From positions 186,001 through 250,000 of the forward strand of contig NZ_FRBR01000001.1 in the NCBI RefSeq assembly GCF_900142665.1: 64,000 nucleotides of DNA. Direction: 5' to 3'. The translations under genes and the position numbers were made by a program. Source of the stretch: Roseovarius pacificus (lineage in GTDB: Bacteria; Pseudomonadota; Alphaproteobacteria; Rhodobacterales; Rhodobacteraceae). A model generated the notes under the pieces. That model made no database searches and was not told the origin of the DNA. It worked only from the letters and a program-made list of their open reading frames with translations. Positions 43,114-53,913 of the stretch are shown here, one piece after another; the stretch's first letter is position 1; each line of letters begins with the position of its first letter.

Positions 43114-44013
43114 ATGGAGATTGCCACCCTGTCCCCGGATGTTCCGGCCCTGGCCGCATGTGCCCTGCAACAGCACCCGCTTTACGGTGCGACGGTGAAG
43201 GCACTGGGGGGCACTGCGCGGCGGCTCGCAATGCGCCGGGATGGGGGTGACATCGGACAGGTGCAGATCGTCCGCCGCCGCTTCGGCCCACTCTGCCTCG
43301 ACTGGCTGCCGCGTGGCCCCGTCTGGCAGGCCGACACCGACACCGCGGCGCGTATCGAGGCGCTGCGCCACCTGCCCGCGTCGCAACCGGGCCGCGCCCT
43401 GTGGCTGGCCAGCCCCGACAGCCCGCAAGACGCCGCCCTGTTCCGCCCCTTGGGCTATCGCGCGCTGATGACGCCGCAATACGTGGCCGAACTGGACCTT
43501 TTGCCGACGCAATCCGCCCGACTGGCCGCGCAACACGGCAAATGGCGCAACCGCCTGCGCCGCGCGCAGGCCAGCGGCCTGACGGTCCACGCCCGCCCCT
43601 TCGATCCGGCCCGCGACGATGACCTGCTCGGGCAGGAGCTCGCGCAACGCCGTACCCGCCGCTATGCCGCCCTGCCCCCGGCCTTTACCCATGCCTGGGC
43701 CACAACCGCCCCGCAGGCCACCCGGCTCTACCTTGCACGGAACAAGGGCCAGACCGTGGCCTTCATGCTGACGCTGCTGCACCCGCCCGCCGCCACCTAT
43801 CACATCGGCTGGAGCGGCGCGCAGGGCCGCGCCCTCTCGGCCCATCACCTGATCCTGTGGCACGCCGCCAGCGATCTGGCCGGGCGCGGCTTTGCCCGGC
43901 TGGACCTCGGCCATGTGGACACGCATGGCTCTCCCGGCCTCGCCCGGTTCAAGATCGGCGCAGGCGCGCATATCCGTCCGCTCGGCCCCGCAATGATCCG
44001 CCTGCGCCCCTGA
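43114..44013 (+). CDS. GNAT/FemAB-like N-acetyltransferase
   Basis: The 299-residue protein has an acetyltransferase-like C-terminal half: KWRNRLRRAQASGLTVHARP, ARNKGQTVAFMLTLLHPPAATYHIGWSG, SAHHLILWHAASDLAGRGFARLDLG and SPGLARFKIGAG, the layout of FemAB/BioF2-type GNAT proteins. The N-terminal half resembles a degenerate first GNAT domain. The substrate is unknown. ATG 43114 was chosen because the extension upstream runs through ssb's terminator. Confidence 0.8.
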   Translation: MEIATLSPDVPALAACALQQHPLYGATVKALGGTARRLAMRRDGGDIGQVQIVRRRFGPLCLDWLPRGPVWQADTDTAARIEALRHLPASQPGRALWLASPDSPQDAALFRPLGYRALMTPQYVAELDLLPTQSARLAAQHGKWRNRLRRAQASGLTVHARPFDPARDDDLLGQELAQRRTRRYAALPPAFTHAWATTAPQATRLYLARNKGQTVAFMLTLLHPPAATYHIGWSGAQGRALSAHHLILWHAASDLAGRGFARLDLGHVDTHGSPGLARFKIGAGAHIRPLGPAMIRLRP

Positions 44014-44092
44014 AAAACACGCCGCTTTGCCTCTGGTATTTCTTCGCCCCCCGGTATAGGCGGCACGCAGGAAACACGAGGACCCTCCGCAT

Positions 44093-45913
<1,821 letters not shown>

Positions 45914-45930
45914 GCGCACAAACCAAACCG

Positions 45931-46095
45931 TCCCACGGGCGCGCGCCTGCCCGTGGGATGGCGCAGCACCGCCGGGGCACCGCGATTTATCGTGCCAAAT
46001 ACATCCGCGTTGAATTAGATGCGCTGTCCGGGCCAAAGCGCCAGCCCGCCGGAACGGGCAGGCGCTCGCCCGGCGCCTTCGGCGTTATTCGGGCG
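45931..46095. other. Series of strong hairpins between typA and the DUF1330 pair
   Basis: Three GC-rich inverted repeats lie in this 165-bp stretch: TCCCACGGGC-N8-GCCCGTGGGA (45931-45958), an 11-position stem with one A-A mismatch (46038-46048 with 46055-46065, loop CCGGAA), and CGCCCG...CGGGCG (about 46067-46095) enclosing a GCC-TTC-GGC hairpin. None has a T run, so they are not standard terminators, though they sit between convergent genes. Confidence 0.55.
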
Positions 46096-46126
46096 AATGC
46101 GGCACCCGACCCGTGCTTTCGGCAGT

Positions 46127-46414
46127 TTACTCGCTGGTCTCGACGATCAGCAATTCCCGCTCGGACGCGCCGCGCGCATGGCTCAGCGCCTCCTGGTATT
46201 CGGGGCTGTGATAGCAGGTTTCGGCGGCCTCGACGCTGGGGAATTTCGCCACCACGTTGCGCGGGCGATCCTTGCCCTCGAGTTGCACGTAACGCCCGCC
46301 ACGGGCGATGAACGCGCCGCCATGCTTGGCAATCGCGGGTCCGGCCAGCTTGGCGTATTTGCCATAGGCCTCTTCATCGGTGACGCTGACATGGGCAATC
46401 CACAAGGCGGGCAT
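46127..46414 (-). CDS. DUF1330 protein (first of a tandem pair)
   Basis: The 95-residue protein belongs to DUF1330, a dimeric alpha/beta-barrel family related to antibiotic-biosynthesis monooxygenase folds. It begins MPALWIAHVSVTDEEAYGKY, has the conserved GGAFIARGGRYVQLEG, the RNVVAKFPSVEAAETCYHSPEYQEA helix and LLIVET at the end. Its start follows the stop of its paralogue by two bases, preceded by AAGGAG. Function is not established. Confidence 0.85.
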   Translation of the reverse strand: MPALWIAHVSVTDEEAYGKYAKLAGPAIAKHGGAFIARGGRYVQLEGKDRPRNVVAKFPSVEAAETCYHSPEYQEALSHARGASERELLIVETSE

Positions 46415-46416
46415 GG

Positions 46417-46701
46417 TCAAACTCCTTCGACGACGACGATATCACGCTGCGAACTGCGCAGGGCGATGGGTAAAATCTCCTGGTATTCCGGCGAATTGTA
46501 CCAGGCCAGCGCCATGTCCCGGCTCGGGAACTCGATCAGCACGTGGCGCTCCGGCCCCTCGCCTTCGACAAAGGATTGCGCCCCGCCCTTGACCAGAAAC
46601 CGCCCGCCGGCCTTTTCGGCCAGCGCCACGGTCTGGCTGGCATAGGTCTGGTAATCCTCGGGGTCGGTCACCGTGATCCGCGCGATGAGATAGGCCGCCA
46701 T
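46417..46701 (-). CDS. DUF1330 protein (second of a tandem pair)
   Basis: The 94-residue paralogue has the same layout as its neighbour (MAAYLIARITVTDPEDYQTY, GGRFLVKGGAQSFVEGEG, LIEFPSRDMALAWYNSPEYQEI, DIVVVEG). The shared SPEYQE helix and VTD.E.Y start show an old tandem duplication. It lies 12 bp after alaS on the same strand and is probably co-transcribed. Paired copies may form a heterodimer; this is inferred. Confidence 0.85.
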   Translation of the reverse strand: MAAYLIARITVTDPEDYQTYASQTVALAEKAGGRFLVKGGAQSFVEGEGPERHVLIEFPSRDMALAWYNSPEYQEILPIALRSSQRDIVVVEGV

Positions 46702-46713
46702 ACCGGTCTGTCC

Positions 46714-49377
46714 TTATCCTGCCAGCACGGATTCGGCGGCGGCAATCGCGGCCTCGGCATTGGCGGTATCCTTGCCGCCGCCCTGCGCCATGTCCGGGCG
46801 GCCACCGCCGCCCTTGCCGCCCAGTTTGGCCACCGCCGCCCTGACCAGATCGACCGCCGAAACCCGGCCGGTCAGATCCTGCGTGACCCCGGCCGCAACG
46901 GCGGCCTTGCCGCCCGTATCCGCAATCAGCAGCACCGCGCCCGAGCCGAGCCGCGCCTTGTGTTCGTCGATCAGCGCGGGCAGGTCCTTGCCCGACACGC
47001 CCTGCAACACCTGCGCCATGAACCTGACGCCGGCAATGTCCTTGGCCTGCGGGCCTTCGCCCTGCCCGGCCCCGCCGGCCATGGCCAGTTCGCGGCGCAA
47101 CTGCGCCACTTCGTTGCTCAGCGCCTTGCGCTCGTCCAGCAGCGCCTTGACCCGGTCGATCAGATCCTCGGGCCGGGTTTTCAACTCACCGGCCAGCGCA
47201 TCCACCCGTTGCGCCTGCGCGCTCAGGTAATCCATCGCGGCCTGCCCGGTCAGCGCCTCGATCCGGCGCACGCCCGCGCTCGACGCCTGATCGGCGGTCA
47301 CCACAAAGCTGCCGATATCGCCGGTCTGCTTCACATGGGTGCCGCCGCACAGTTCCAGCGAATAGGTCCGCCCGTCCAGCCCCTTACCCGAGCCGTCCTG
47401 CTTGCCCATCGACACGACACGCACCTCGTCGCCGTATTTCTCGCCGAACAGCGCCTGCGCGCCCAGTTCGCGCGCATCGTCGGGCGTCATGATCCGGGTA
47501 TCGACCGGCTCGTTCTGGCGGATATAGCTGTTCACGTCCTGCTCGACCTGCGCCAGTTCCGCAGCGCTCAGCGCCTTGGCATGGCTGAAATCGAAGCGCA
47601 GGCGATCCGGCGCGTTCAGGCTGCCGCGCTGCGCCACGTGATCGCCAAGCGTTTCGCGCAGCGCCTCGTGCAAGAGATGCGTGGCCGAATGGTTGGCCCG
47701 AATGGCGCTGCGGCGGGCGTGATCCACCTCAAGCTGCGCAGCATCCCCGCTGACGATCTCGCCCTCGGTCACTTCGGCGAAATGGATGAAGACCCCGGCC
47801 ACCTTTTTCGTGTCCGACACGCGCGCCGCGCCGGTTTCGGTTTTCAGAAGGCCCGTATCGCCCACCTGACCGCCCGATTCGGCATAAAACGGCGTCTGGT
47901 TCAGGACGATCTGCACCTCCTGCCCCTTGGCGGCCTTGTCCACCGCCTTGCCCGATTGCACCAGCGCGGCGATCTGCCCTTCGGCGACTTCGGTATCGTA
48001 GCCCAGGAAATCCGTGGTGCCCTTATGCTCGGCAATGTCGAACCAGATCGAGGCATCCGCCGTCTCGCCCGAGCCCGACCACGCCGCACGCGCCTTGGCC
48101 TTCTGTTCGGCCATGGCGGCATCGAAGCCCGCCACATCCACGCTGCGCCCCTGTTCACGCAGCGCATCCTGCGTCAGGTCCAGCGGAAATCCGTATGTGT
48201 CATACAGTTTGAACGCCGTTTCCCCCGGCAGCGGCGCACCGTCGGGCAGCTTGTCCAGCGCATCGTCCAGCAGGCGCAAACCGCGCTCCAGCGTCTGGCG
48301 GAACCGGGTTTCCTCCAGCTTCAGCGTTTCCTCGATCAATGCCTGCGCACGGCCCAGTTCGGGATAGGCCTGCCCCATCTGCGTCACCAGCGCGGGCACC
48401 AGCCGGTACATCACCGGATCCTGCGCGCCCAGCAGATGCGCATGGCGCATCGCCCGGCGCATGATCCGGCGCAGCACATAGCCCCGCCCCTCGTTCGAGG
48501 GCATCACCCCGTCCGCGATCAGGAACGAGGTCGAGCGCAGGTGATCCGCGATCACCCGGTGATGCACGTTGCCCGGCCCGTCCGGATCGCTGTTGGTCAG
48601 ATGCGCGCTGGCCTCGATCAGGGCGCGCAGCAGATCGGTGTCGTAATTGTCGTGCTTGCCCTGCAACAGCGCCCCGATCCGCTCCAGCCCCATGCCGGTG
48701 TCGATCGACTGCATGTCGAGCGCGCGCATGCTGCCATCCTCGAACCGCTCGTTCTGCATGAAAACGAGGTTCCAGATCTCGATGAACCGGTCGCCATCCT
48801 CTTCCGCACTGCCCGGAGGGCCGCCCCAGATCGACGGGCCGTGATCGTAGAAAATCTCGGTGCAGGGGCCGCAGGGGCCGGTCGCGCCCATCGACCAGAA
48901 ATTGTCGTCGCTGTCGATGCGGATGATCCGGTCATCGCTCAGCCCGGCATATTTCTTCCAGATATCCGCCGCCTCGTCATCGGTGTGAAAGACGGTGACC
49001 AGCAGCTTGTCCTTGTTCAGGCCGAAATCCCTGGTCAGCAGATCCCACGCATAGGGAATCGCCTGTTCCTTGAAATAATCGCCAAAGCTGAAATTCCCCA
49101 GCATCTCGAAAAACGTGTGGTGGCGCGCGGTATAGCCCACATTGTCCAGGTCGTTGTGCTTGCCGCCCGCGCGCACGCATTTCTGGCTGGTGGTGGCGCG
49201 GGTATAGTCGCGATGCTCGACCCCGGTGAACAGGTTCTTGAACTGAACCATCCCCGAATTGGTGAACATCAGCGTCGGGTCGTTGCGCGGCACCAGCGGG
49301 CTGCTGTCCACGATCTGGTGGTCGTTCTTGTCGAAGAAATTCAGAAAGGTGGATCGAATGTCGTTCAGCGTGGGCAT
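46714..49377 (-). CDS. alaS: Alanyl-tRNA synthetase
   Basis: AlaS charges tRNA-Ala. The 887-residue protein is full length: class II catalytic domain from the start ([40 protein letters not shown]), tRNA-recognition region, the editing domain with [13 protein letters not shown] and [13 protein letters not shown] (Zn-binding Cys/His), and the C-terminal domain ending [15 protein letters not shown] 132-bp gap with a terminator separates it from recA. Confidence 0.97.
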   Translation of the reverse strand: MPTLNDIRSTFLNFFDKNDHQIVDSSPLVPRNDPTLMFTNSGMVQFKNLFTGVEHRDYTRATTSQKCVRAGGKHNDLDNVGYTARHHTFFEMLGNFSFGDYFKEQAIPYAWDLLTRDFGLNKDKLLVTVFHTDDEAADIWKKYAGLSDDRIIRIDSDDNFWSMGATGPCGPCTEIFYDHGPSIWGGPPGSAEEDGDRFIEIWNLVFMQNERFEDGSMRALDMQSIDTGMGLERIGALLQGKHDNYDTDLLRALIEASAHLTNSDPDGPGNVHHRVIADHLRSTSFLIADGVMPSNEGRGYVLRRIMRRAMRHAHLLGAQDPVMYRLVPALVTQMGQAYPELGRAQALIEETLKLEETRFRQTLERGLRLLDDALDKLPDGAPLPGETAFKLYDTYGFPLDLTQDALREQGRSVDVAGFDAAMAEQKAKARAAWSGSGETADASIWFDIAEHKGTTDFLGYDTEVAEGQIAALVQSGKAVDKAAKGQEVQIVLNQTPFYAESGGQVGDTGLLKTETGAARVSDTKKVAGVFIHFAEVTEGEIVSGDAAQLEVDHARRSAIRANHSATHLLHEALRETLGDHVAQRGSLNAPDRLRFDFSHAKALSAAELAQVEQDVNSYIRQNEPVDTRIMTPDDARELGAQALFGEKYGDEVRVVSMGKQDGSGKGLDGRTYSLELCGGTHVKQTGDIGSFVVTADQASSAGVRRIEALTGQAAMDYLSAQAQRVDALAGELKTRPEDLIDRVKALLDERKALSNEVAQLRRELAMAGGAGQGEGPQAKDIAGVRFMAQVLQGVSGKDLPALIDEHKARLGSGAVLLIADTGGKAAVAAGVTQDLTGRVSAVDLVRAAVAKLGGKGGGGRPDMAQGGGKDTANAEAAIAAAESVLAG

Positions 49378-49453
49378 CTGGGTCTCTTTTCAGGGCGTTG
49401 TGGCCTTGTGTTGTGCCGGTTTATCCGCGCCGCCTTCCGGTGTCCACCGCAAG

Positions 49454-49483
49454 AAAAAACCCGGGCCGTCATAGCCCGGGTTT
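49454..49483 (-). terminator. Rho-independent terminator of recA
   Basis: A 10-bp perfect stem (AAACCCGGGC with GCCCGGGTTT, loop CGTCATA) is followed on the minus strand by TTTTTTC. It lies 27 bp after the recA stop. Confidence 0.9.
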
Positions 49484-49509
49484 CCCTGTCCCGTCACAAA
49501 TCCGCGCGA

Positions 49510-50589
49510 TCACGCTTCGAGGATATCCCCATCCTCTCCGCCCGCGTCCTCGGGCATGTCGAATTCCAGCCCGTGCGCGGCGCGAATCTTGTCCTCGATG
49601 TCCAGCGCGATGCGCGGGTTTTCCTTGAGGAAGGTCTTGGCGTTTTCACGCCCCTGCCCGATCCGCTCGTCGCCATAGCTGAACCAGCTGCCGGATTTGT
49701 CGACCACACCGGCCTTGACCCCGAGATCCAGCAATTCGCCGGTCTTGGAGATCCCCTCGCCATACATGATGTCGAATTCGACCTGCTTGAAGGGCGGCGC
49801 CACCTTGTTCTTCACCACTTTCACGCGGGTCTGGTTGCCGACCACCTCGTCGCGGTCCTTGACCGATCCGATGCGGCGAATGTCCATCCGCACCGAGCTG
49901 TAGAACTTCAGCGCATTGCCCCCCGTGGTGGTTTCGGGGCTGCCGAACATCACGCCGATCTTCATGCGGATCTGGTTGATGAAGATCACCGTGCACTTGC
50001 TGCGGCTGATCGAGCCGGTCAGCTTGCGCATCGCCTGGCTCATCAAACGGGCCTGCACGCCGACATTGCTGTCGCCCATGTCGCCCTCGAGTTCGGATTT
50101 CGGGGTCAGCGCGGCCACCGAATCGACCACGATCATGCTGACCGCCCCCGAGCGCACCAGCGTGTCCACGATCTCCAGCGACTGCTCGCCGGTGTCGGGC
50201 TGCGAAATCAGCAACTCGTCCAGATCGACGCCCAGTTTCCGGGCATAGATCGGGTCGAGCGCGTGTTCGGCATCCACAAAGGCGCAGACGCCGCCCTTTT
50301 TCTGTTCCTCGGCGACGCAATGCAGGGTCAGCGTCGTCTTGCCCGAGCTTTCGGGGCCATAAATCTCGATGATGCGGCCCTTGGGCAACCCGCCGATCCC
50401 GAGCGCGATATCCAGCCCCAGAGAGCCGGTCGAGGTCGCCTCGATATCCTGCACCGGGTTGTCGCCGCCCAGCTTCATGATCGACCCTTTGCCGAACTGC
50501 CGTTCGATCTGCGCAAGGGCGCTGTCCAGCGCCTTTTGCTTGTCCGCGTTCTTCTTGCTGTCCATTGTCAAAAGATCTGCCGTTGCCAT
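49510..50589 (-). CDS. recA: Recombinase RecA
   Basis: RecA drives homologous recombination and induces the SOS response by triggering LexA self-cleavage. The 359-residue protein has Walker A GPESSGKT (residues 78-85), [34 protein letters not shown], the [20 protein letters not shown] loop and an acidic C-terminus. A GTTC-N7-GTTC SOS box lies 52 bp before ATG 50589, and a terminator follows the gene. Confidence 0.98.
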   Translation of the reverse strand: MATADLLTMDSKKNADKQKALDSALAQIERQFGKGSIMKLGGDNPVQDIEATSTGSLGLDIALGIGGLPKGRIIEIYGPESSGKTTLTLHCVAEEQKKGGVCAFVDAEHALDPIYARKLGVDLDELLISQPDTGEQSLEIVDTLVRSGAVSMIVVDSVAALTPKSELEGDMGDSNVGVQARLMSQAMRKLTGSISRSKCTVIFINQIRMKIGVMFGSPETTTGGNALKFYSSVRMDIRRIGSVKDRDEVVGNQTRVKVVKNKVAPPFKQVEFDIMYGEGISKTGELLDLGVKAGVVDKSGSWFSYGDERIGQGRENAKTFLKENPRIALDIEDKIRAAHGLEFDMPEDAGGEDGDILEA

Positions 50590-50640
50590 TGTTCTGGTCC
50601 CTTATTTCACACCCGGTTTCGGGCGGCAATCGCTGCGTTC

Positions 50641-50655
50641 GTTCACCTCTTGTTC
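50641..50655. promoter_or_regulatory. LexA-type SOS box upstream of recA (GTTC-N7-GTTC)
   Basis: The sequence GTTC-ACCTCTT-GTTC is a perfect match to the alphaproteobacterial LexA box (read GAAC-N7-GAAC on the recA strand). It starts 52 bp before the recA ATG, where it would overlap the promoter. The direct-repeat form differs from the CTG-N10-CAG box of enterobacteria. Confidence 0.85.
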
Positions 50656-50784
50656 TCATCCGTATGAAGACAAAGAGAGAACATTTCAAGAAAATTCTTT
50701 CCAACGCCACTTTTGCCCGTATGGATTAACAAGTAGTTTACGCCCACCGGATCACCGGCGGGCAGCAACGCAACGAGGGTTGAA

Positions 50785-51411
50785 ATGTTAGTGTTTTCAA
50801 AGGCAAAGCTGGTTTTGCTTTCCGTGCCCAAGACCGGGACCACCGCCTATCAGGCGGCGCTTGCGCCGTATGCCGCGATGGTGATCAGCGATCCGCCCGA
50901 ACTGAAACACGCGCCGGTGTTCCGCTACAACCGCTTCTTTCGCCCCGCGCTCGAAAAATTCATCGGCACGCCGCTCGATGTGGTGGCCGTCATGCGCGAG
51001 CCCGAGGACTGGCTGGGAAGCTGGTTCCGCTATCGCCGCCGCCCCTTCATGAAGGGGCAGCGCAATTCGACCCACGGGATCGGGTTCGACGACTTCGTCG
51101 AGGCCTATACGCGGGGCGACAAACCCTCCTTCGCCAATGTCGGATCGCAGGCCAAGTTCCTGGAGCCGCAGAAAAACGGCACCGCCGTCACGCATCTGTT
51201 CCGCTACGAGGATCAGGAGGGGCTGCGCGCCTTCCTCCAGGACCGGCTCGGGATCGGGTTCGACACCGCGCAGGAAAACGCCTCGCCCGCCCTGCCGCTG
51301 GACCTGTCGGACGCCACGCGCGCCAAACTGCATCGCAAATGCGCCGACGAATTCACCCTGTGGAACGGGATCGGCCCCAACGGCCGCTATCGCCCCCTGC
51401 CCGTCGCCTGA
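50785..51411 (+). CDS. Sulfotransferase-family protein
   Basis: The 208-residue protein resembles bacterial sulfotransferases that use PAPS. The N-terminal phosphosulfate-binding loop is LLSVPKTGTTAYQAAL (residues ~10-26), followed by DVVAVMREPEDWLGSWFRYR, typical of the 3'-phosphate-binding region, and THLFRYEDQEGL. It is shorter than most family members, and the C-terminal half is divergent. It is divergent from recA. The acceptor substrate is unknown. Confidence 0.75.
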   Translation: MLVFSKAKLVLLSVPKTGTTAYQAALAPYAAMVISDPPELKHAPVFRYNRFFRPALEKFIGTPLDVVAVMREPEDWLGSWFRYRRRPFMKGQRNSTHGIGFDDFVEAYTRGDKPSFANVGSQAKFLEPQKNGTAVTHLFRYEDQEGLRAFLQDRLGIGFDTAQENASPALPLDLSDATRAKLHRKCADEFTLWNGIGPNGRYRPLPVA

Positions 51412-51507
51412 GTCCGATCCGTGTGGCGGCGGTCGGTTTCGCCTCCCGGCACTCCGCCGCCCGCAACCGCCCGGCGCTGTGCCGGATAACGGCAGCCCCG
51501 CGCAGGC

Positions 51508-53802
51508 TTACGCCATTTGCCGCTGTACGGTTTCGGTCAGTTCGGTCAGCGAAAAGGGCTTGGGCAGGAACACCGAGTTCGGGATCGCGGTCTGCGTATC
51601 CGCAAAGGTTTCCTCGGCATAGCCGGACACGAACACCACATGCACCCCCGGCCGGTCCCGCAACGCCTGTTGCACCCAGCTCGGCCCGTCGATTCCCGGC
51701 ATGACCACGTCGCTGACAAAGACATCCACCTTCAGGTCCGGATCGTCCAGCAACTCCAGCGCGGCTTCGGCCGAGTCCGCCTCGAGCACGGTAAAGCCGC
51801 GCAATTGCAGCGCGCGGCTGGCAAAGGCGCGCACCGGGGCCTCGTCCTCGACCAGCAGAACCACGCCATCGGCCCGGCCCTGGCCGGCATCGCTGGCCTC
51901 GGGTTCGGGCGCGGGCTGCTGCGGGATATCGTGCACCGGCAAAAGCAGCTGAAAGGTCGCCCCCTCTCCCGGTGCGCTGTCCACGAAGATGAAGCCGCCG
52001 GTCTGCTTGATGATTCCATAGGCCGTAGACAGGCCCAGCCCCGTGCCTTCGCCGGTGCGCTTGGTCGTGTAGAACGGTTCGAATATCTTTTGCAGCTTGT
52101 CCGCCGCGATTCCGGTTCCGGCGTCGATCACCTTGACCGACACGTACCGCCCCGGCGCCACCACGGCCCGGTCGCGGCGCAGCGGCGTCTCGAGGGTCAG
52201 GTTCTCGGTGACGATGCGGATATCTCCGCCCTCCGGCATGGCGTCGCGGGCATTCACCACAAGGTTCATCAGCACCTGTTCCAGCTGCCGCTTGTCGGCC
52301 CGGATGGTGGCCAGCAACGGATCGTGGCTCAGCGTCAGGCTCACCTTTTCGCCCACCAGCCGGTTCAGCAGATGGGTCAGGTCGGCCAGCATGTCGCGCA
52401 GATCCATGATCTGCGGGCGCAGCGTCTGCTTGCGCGAATAGGCCAGAAGCTGATTCACCAGCGCGGCGGCGCGGTTGGCGTTCTGGCCGATCTGCATCAG
52501 ATCGGCATAATCCGGGTCGCCCTGATCGTGGCGCAGCAACAGCAGGTCGCAATGCCCCGAAATCGCGGTCAGCAGATTGTTGAAATCATGCGCCACCCCA
52601 CCGGCCAGCTGCCCGATGGCCTGCATTTTCTGGCTCTGCACGAATTGCGCCTCCAGCGATTTCAGCTTGGTGGCGTCGCTCAGCACCGCGATCAGAACGG
52701 TTTCGCCCTCTTCGATCACACGGTTCAGCGTGACCTGCGCGAACACTTCCTTGTCGTCGCGGCGGATGCGCATGAACTCCGAATGAACGGTTCCGCGCCC
52801 GGCCGCGGCATCGTCCAGCCAGTCCGAGATCGACCGCCCCAGCCCTTCCATCAACTCTCCAAGCGCCTTGCCCGCGCAGTTTCCGACCCCAAGCAGGTCG
52901 CGCGCCGGAAGGTTCGACATCTGCACCGTTCCATCGCGCCCCAGCTTGAGCAGCGGCACCGGCAGATCGTCGAACAGGGGCCAGCCATCGGCCTGGCATT
53001 CCGGCGCGGCCATATCCGGCAGCAGGAACACCTCGCGCCGGCCCGCCATCCCCTCCAGCTCCACGACCAGACAGGCGATCACCCCGTCCCGCGTCAGGAT
53101 CGGGTTGACCTGCCCCGAGCGCAGCGGCAGGGCCGGGCACAGCCGCTCCAGCGTGCGCACGCGCTCCCCCACAAGCTGGCGCGCGGCGGCATTCATGAAC
53201 AGCACGGTGTCCTTGCGCCCGACGGTCAGCATCGGCAGCGGCACCGGGTCCGCGCCGGGCGGCGGACGATCGGCGGAGGATTCATAGCGCCACAGGAACG
53301 CATCCTCACCCGCGCGGTGCGCCGACAGGCGCATATGTCCGCGCCGGGTCACCAGATCCTCCTGCGCCGCGCCCGCGGCGCTGGCGCGGCTTTGCAGGCG
53401 AAACAGGATCGCCCCCGGATTGGCCAGATCGCCCTGCAACGCCCCGGCCAGCGTTTCGGCCTGCATCCCCGGCAGCGTCGCGGAAGCCGCCGGATTGCGA
53501 TACAAGATCCCGCCATCCGCCCGCGTCACGAAACACGGGATCGTGTCGTGCTCCAGCAGCCGGGCGAACTGCGTCCGGTCGCCCGCCAGGCTCCGCACCT
53601 CCGAGCGGTGCAGCAACAGAACCCACAGCGCCGTGGCCAGCAGCGTCCCGGCGACCAGCACCAGGACCGCCTGCATCAGCGGATCGCCCACCATCCAGCC
53701 CGCAACGGCAAAGCCGATGGCCGCCAGGGCGATCATCCCCGCGCGCGGACGCAACCCCGCCGCCGCCTGCCGTACCGGCGTCATGGAATGCACCCCGTCC
53801 AT
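51508..53802 (-). CDS. cckA: Hybrid histidine kinase CckA (cell-cycle phosphorelay)
   Basis: CckA phosphorylates CtrA and CpdR through ChpT and, in its phosphatase state, reverses this. The 764-residue protein has two N-terminal membrane helices (residues ~22-65), PAS-like regions (about 80-380), a HisKA H-box with His405 in GGVAHDFNNLLTAISGH, a HATPase domain (LVVNARDAMPEGG, GTGIAADKLQKIFEPFYTTK, GTGLGLSTAYGI) and a receiver with Asp698 in VSDVVMPGIDG. ATG 53802 (MDGVHS) is the likely start; an in-frame ATG at 53889 is upstream of a CtrA-type box and less likely. Confidence 0.93.
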   Translation of the reverse strand: MDGVHSMTPVRQAAAGLRPRAGMIALAAIGFAVAGWMVGDPLMQAVLVLVAGTLLATALWVLLLHRSEVRSLAGDRTQFARLLEHDTIPCFVTRADGGILYRNPAASATLPGMQAETLAGALQGDLANPGAILFRLQSRASAAGAAQEDLVTRRGHMRLSAHRAGEDAFLWRYESSADRPPPGADPVPLPMLTVGRKDTVLFMNAAARQLVGERVRTLERLCPALPLRSGQVNPILTRDGVIACLVVELEGMAGRREVFLLPDMAAPECQADGWPLFDDLPVPLLKLGRDGTVQMSNLPARDLLGVGNCAGKALGELMEGLGRSISDWLDDAAAGRGTVHSEFMRIRRDDKEVFAQVTLNRVIEEGETVLIAVLSDATKLKSLEAQFVQSQKMQAIGQLAGGVAHDFNNLLTAISGHCDLLLLRHDQGDPDYADLMQIGQNANRAAALVNQLLAYSRKQTLRPQIMDLRDMLADLTHLLNRLVGEKVSLTLSHDPLLATIRADKRQLEQVLMNLVVNARDAMPEGGDIRIVTENLTLETPLRRDRAVVAPGRYVSVKVIDAGTGIAADKLQKIFEPFYTTKRTGEGTGLGLSTAYGIIKQTGGFIFVDSAPGEGATFQLLLPVHDIPQQPAPEPEASDAGQGRADGVVLLVEDEAPVRAFASRALQLRGFTVLEADSAEAALELLDDPDLKVDVFVSDVVMPGIDGPSWVQQALRDRPGVHVVFVSGYAEETFADTQTAIPNSVFLPKPFSLTELTETVQRQMA

Positions 53803-53858
53803 CACGCAGCCTGCCCCCTTGCTATCGCGTCTCCTGATCCCGTTCTGCATGAAAAGGT

Positions 53859-53874
53859 TTAAGCAGGACTTAAC
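53859..53874. promoter_or_regulatory. Perfect CtrA-type box TTAA-N7-TTAAC upstream of cckA
   Basis: TTAA-GCAGGAC-TTAAC matches the alphaproteobacterial CtrA consensus TTAA-N7-TTAA(C). It lies 57 bp before the cckA ATG and between cckA and the divergently placed end of the rsmB-like gene, so it most plausibly acts on cckA. Confidence 0.7.
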
Positions 53875-53913
53875 GACAGCCGGACTCACACGTCAAGATT
53901 GCGCGCCGCGCGC

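Noticed and set aside
46543..50667. A 1374-codon open frame on the plus strand
   Set aside because: It is antisense to alaS and recA, which are certain; a product of codon bias.
50726..50740. Near-match to a CtrA box (TTAA-N7-TTTA) before the sulfotransferase-like gene
   Set aside because: One core mismatch; kept out of the feature list, unlike the perfect site before cckA.
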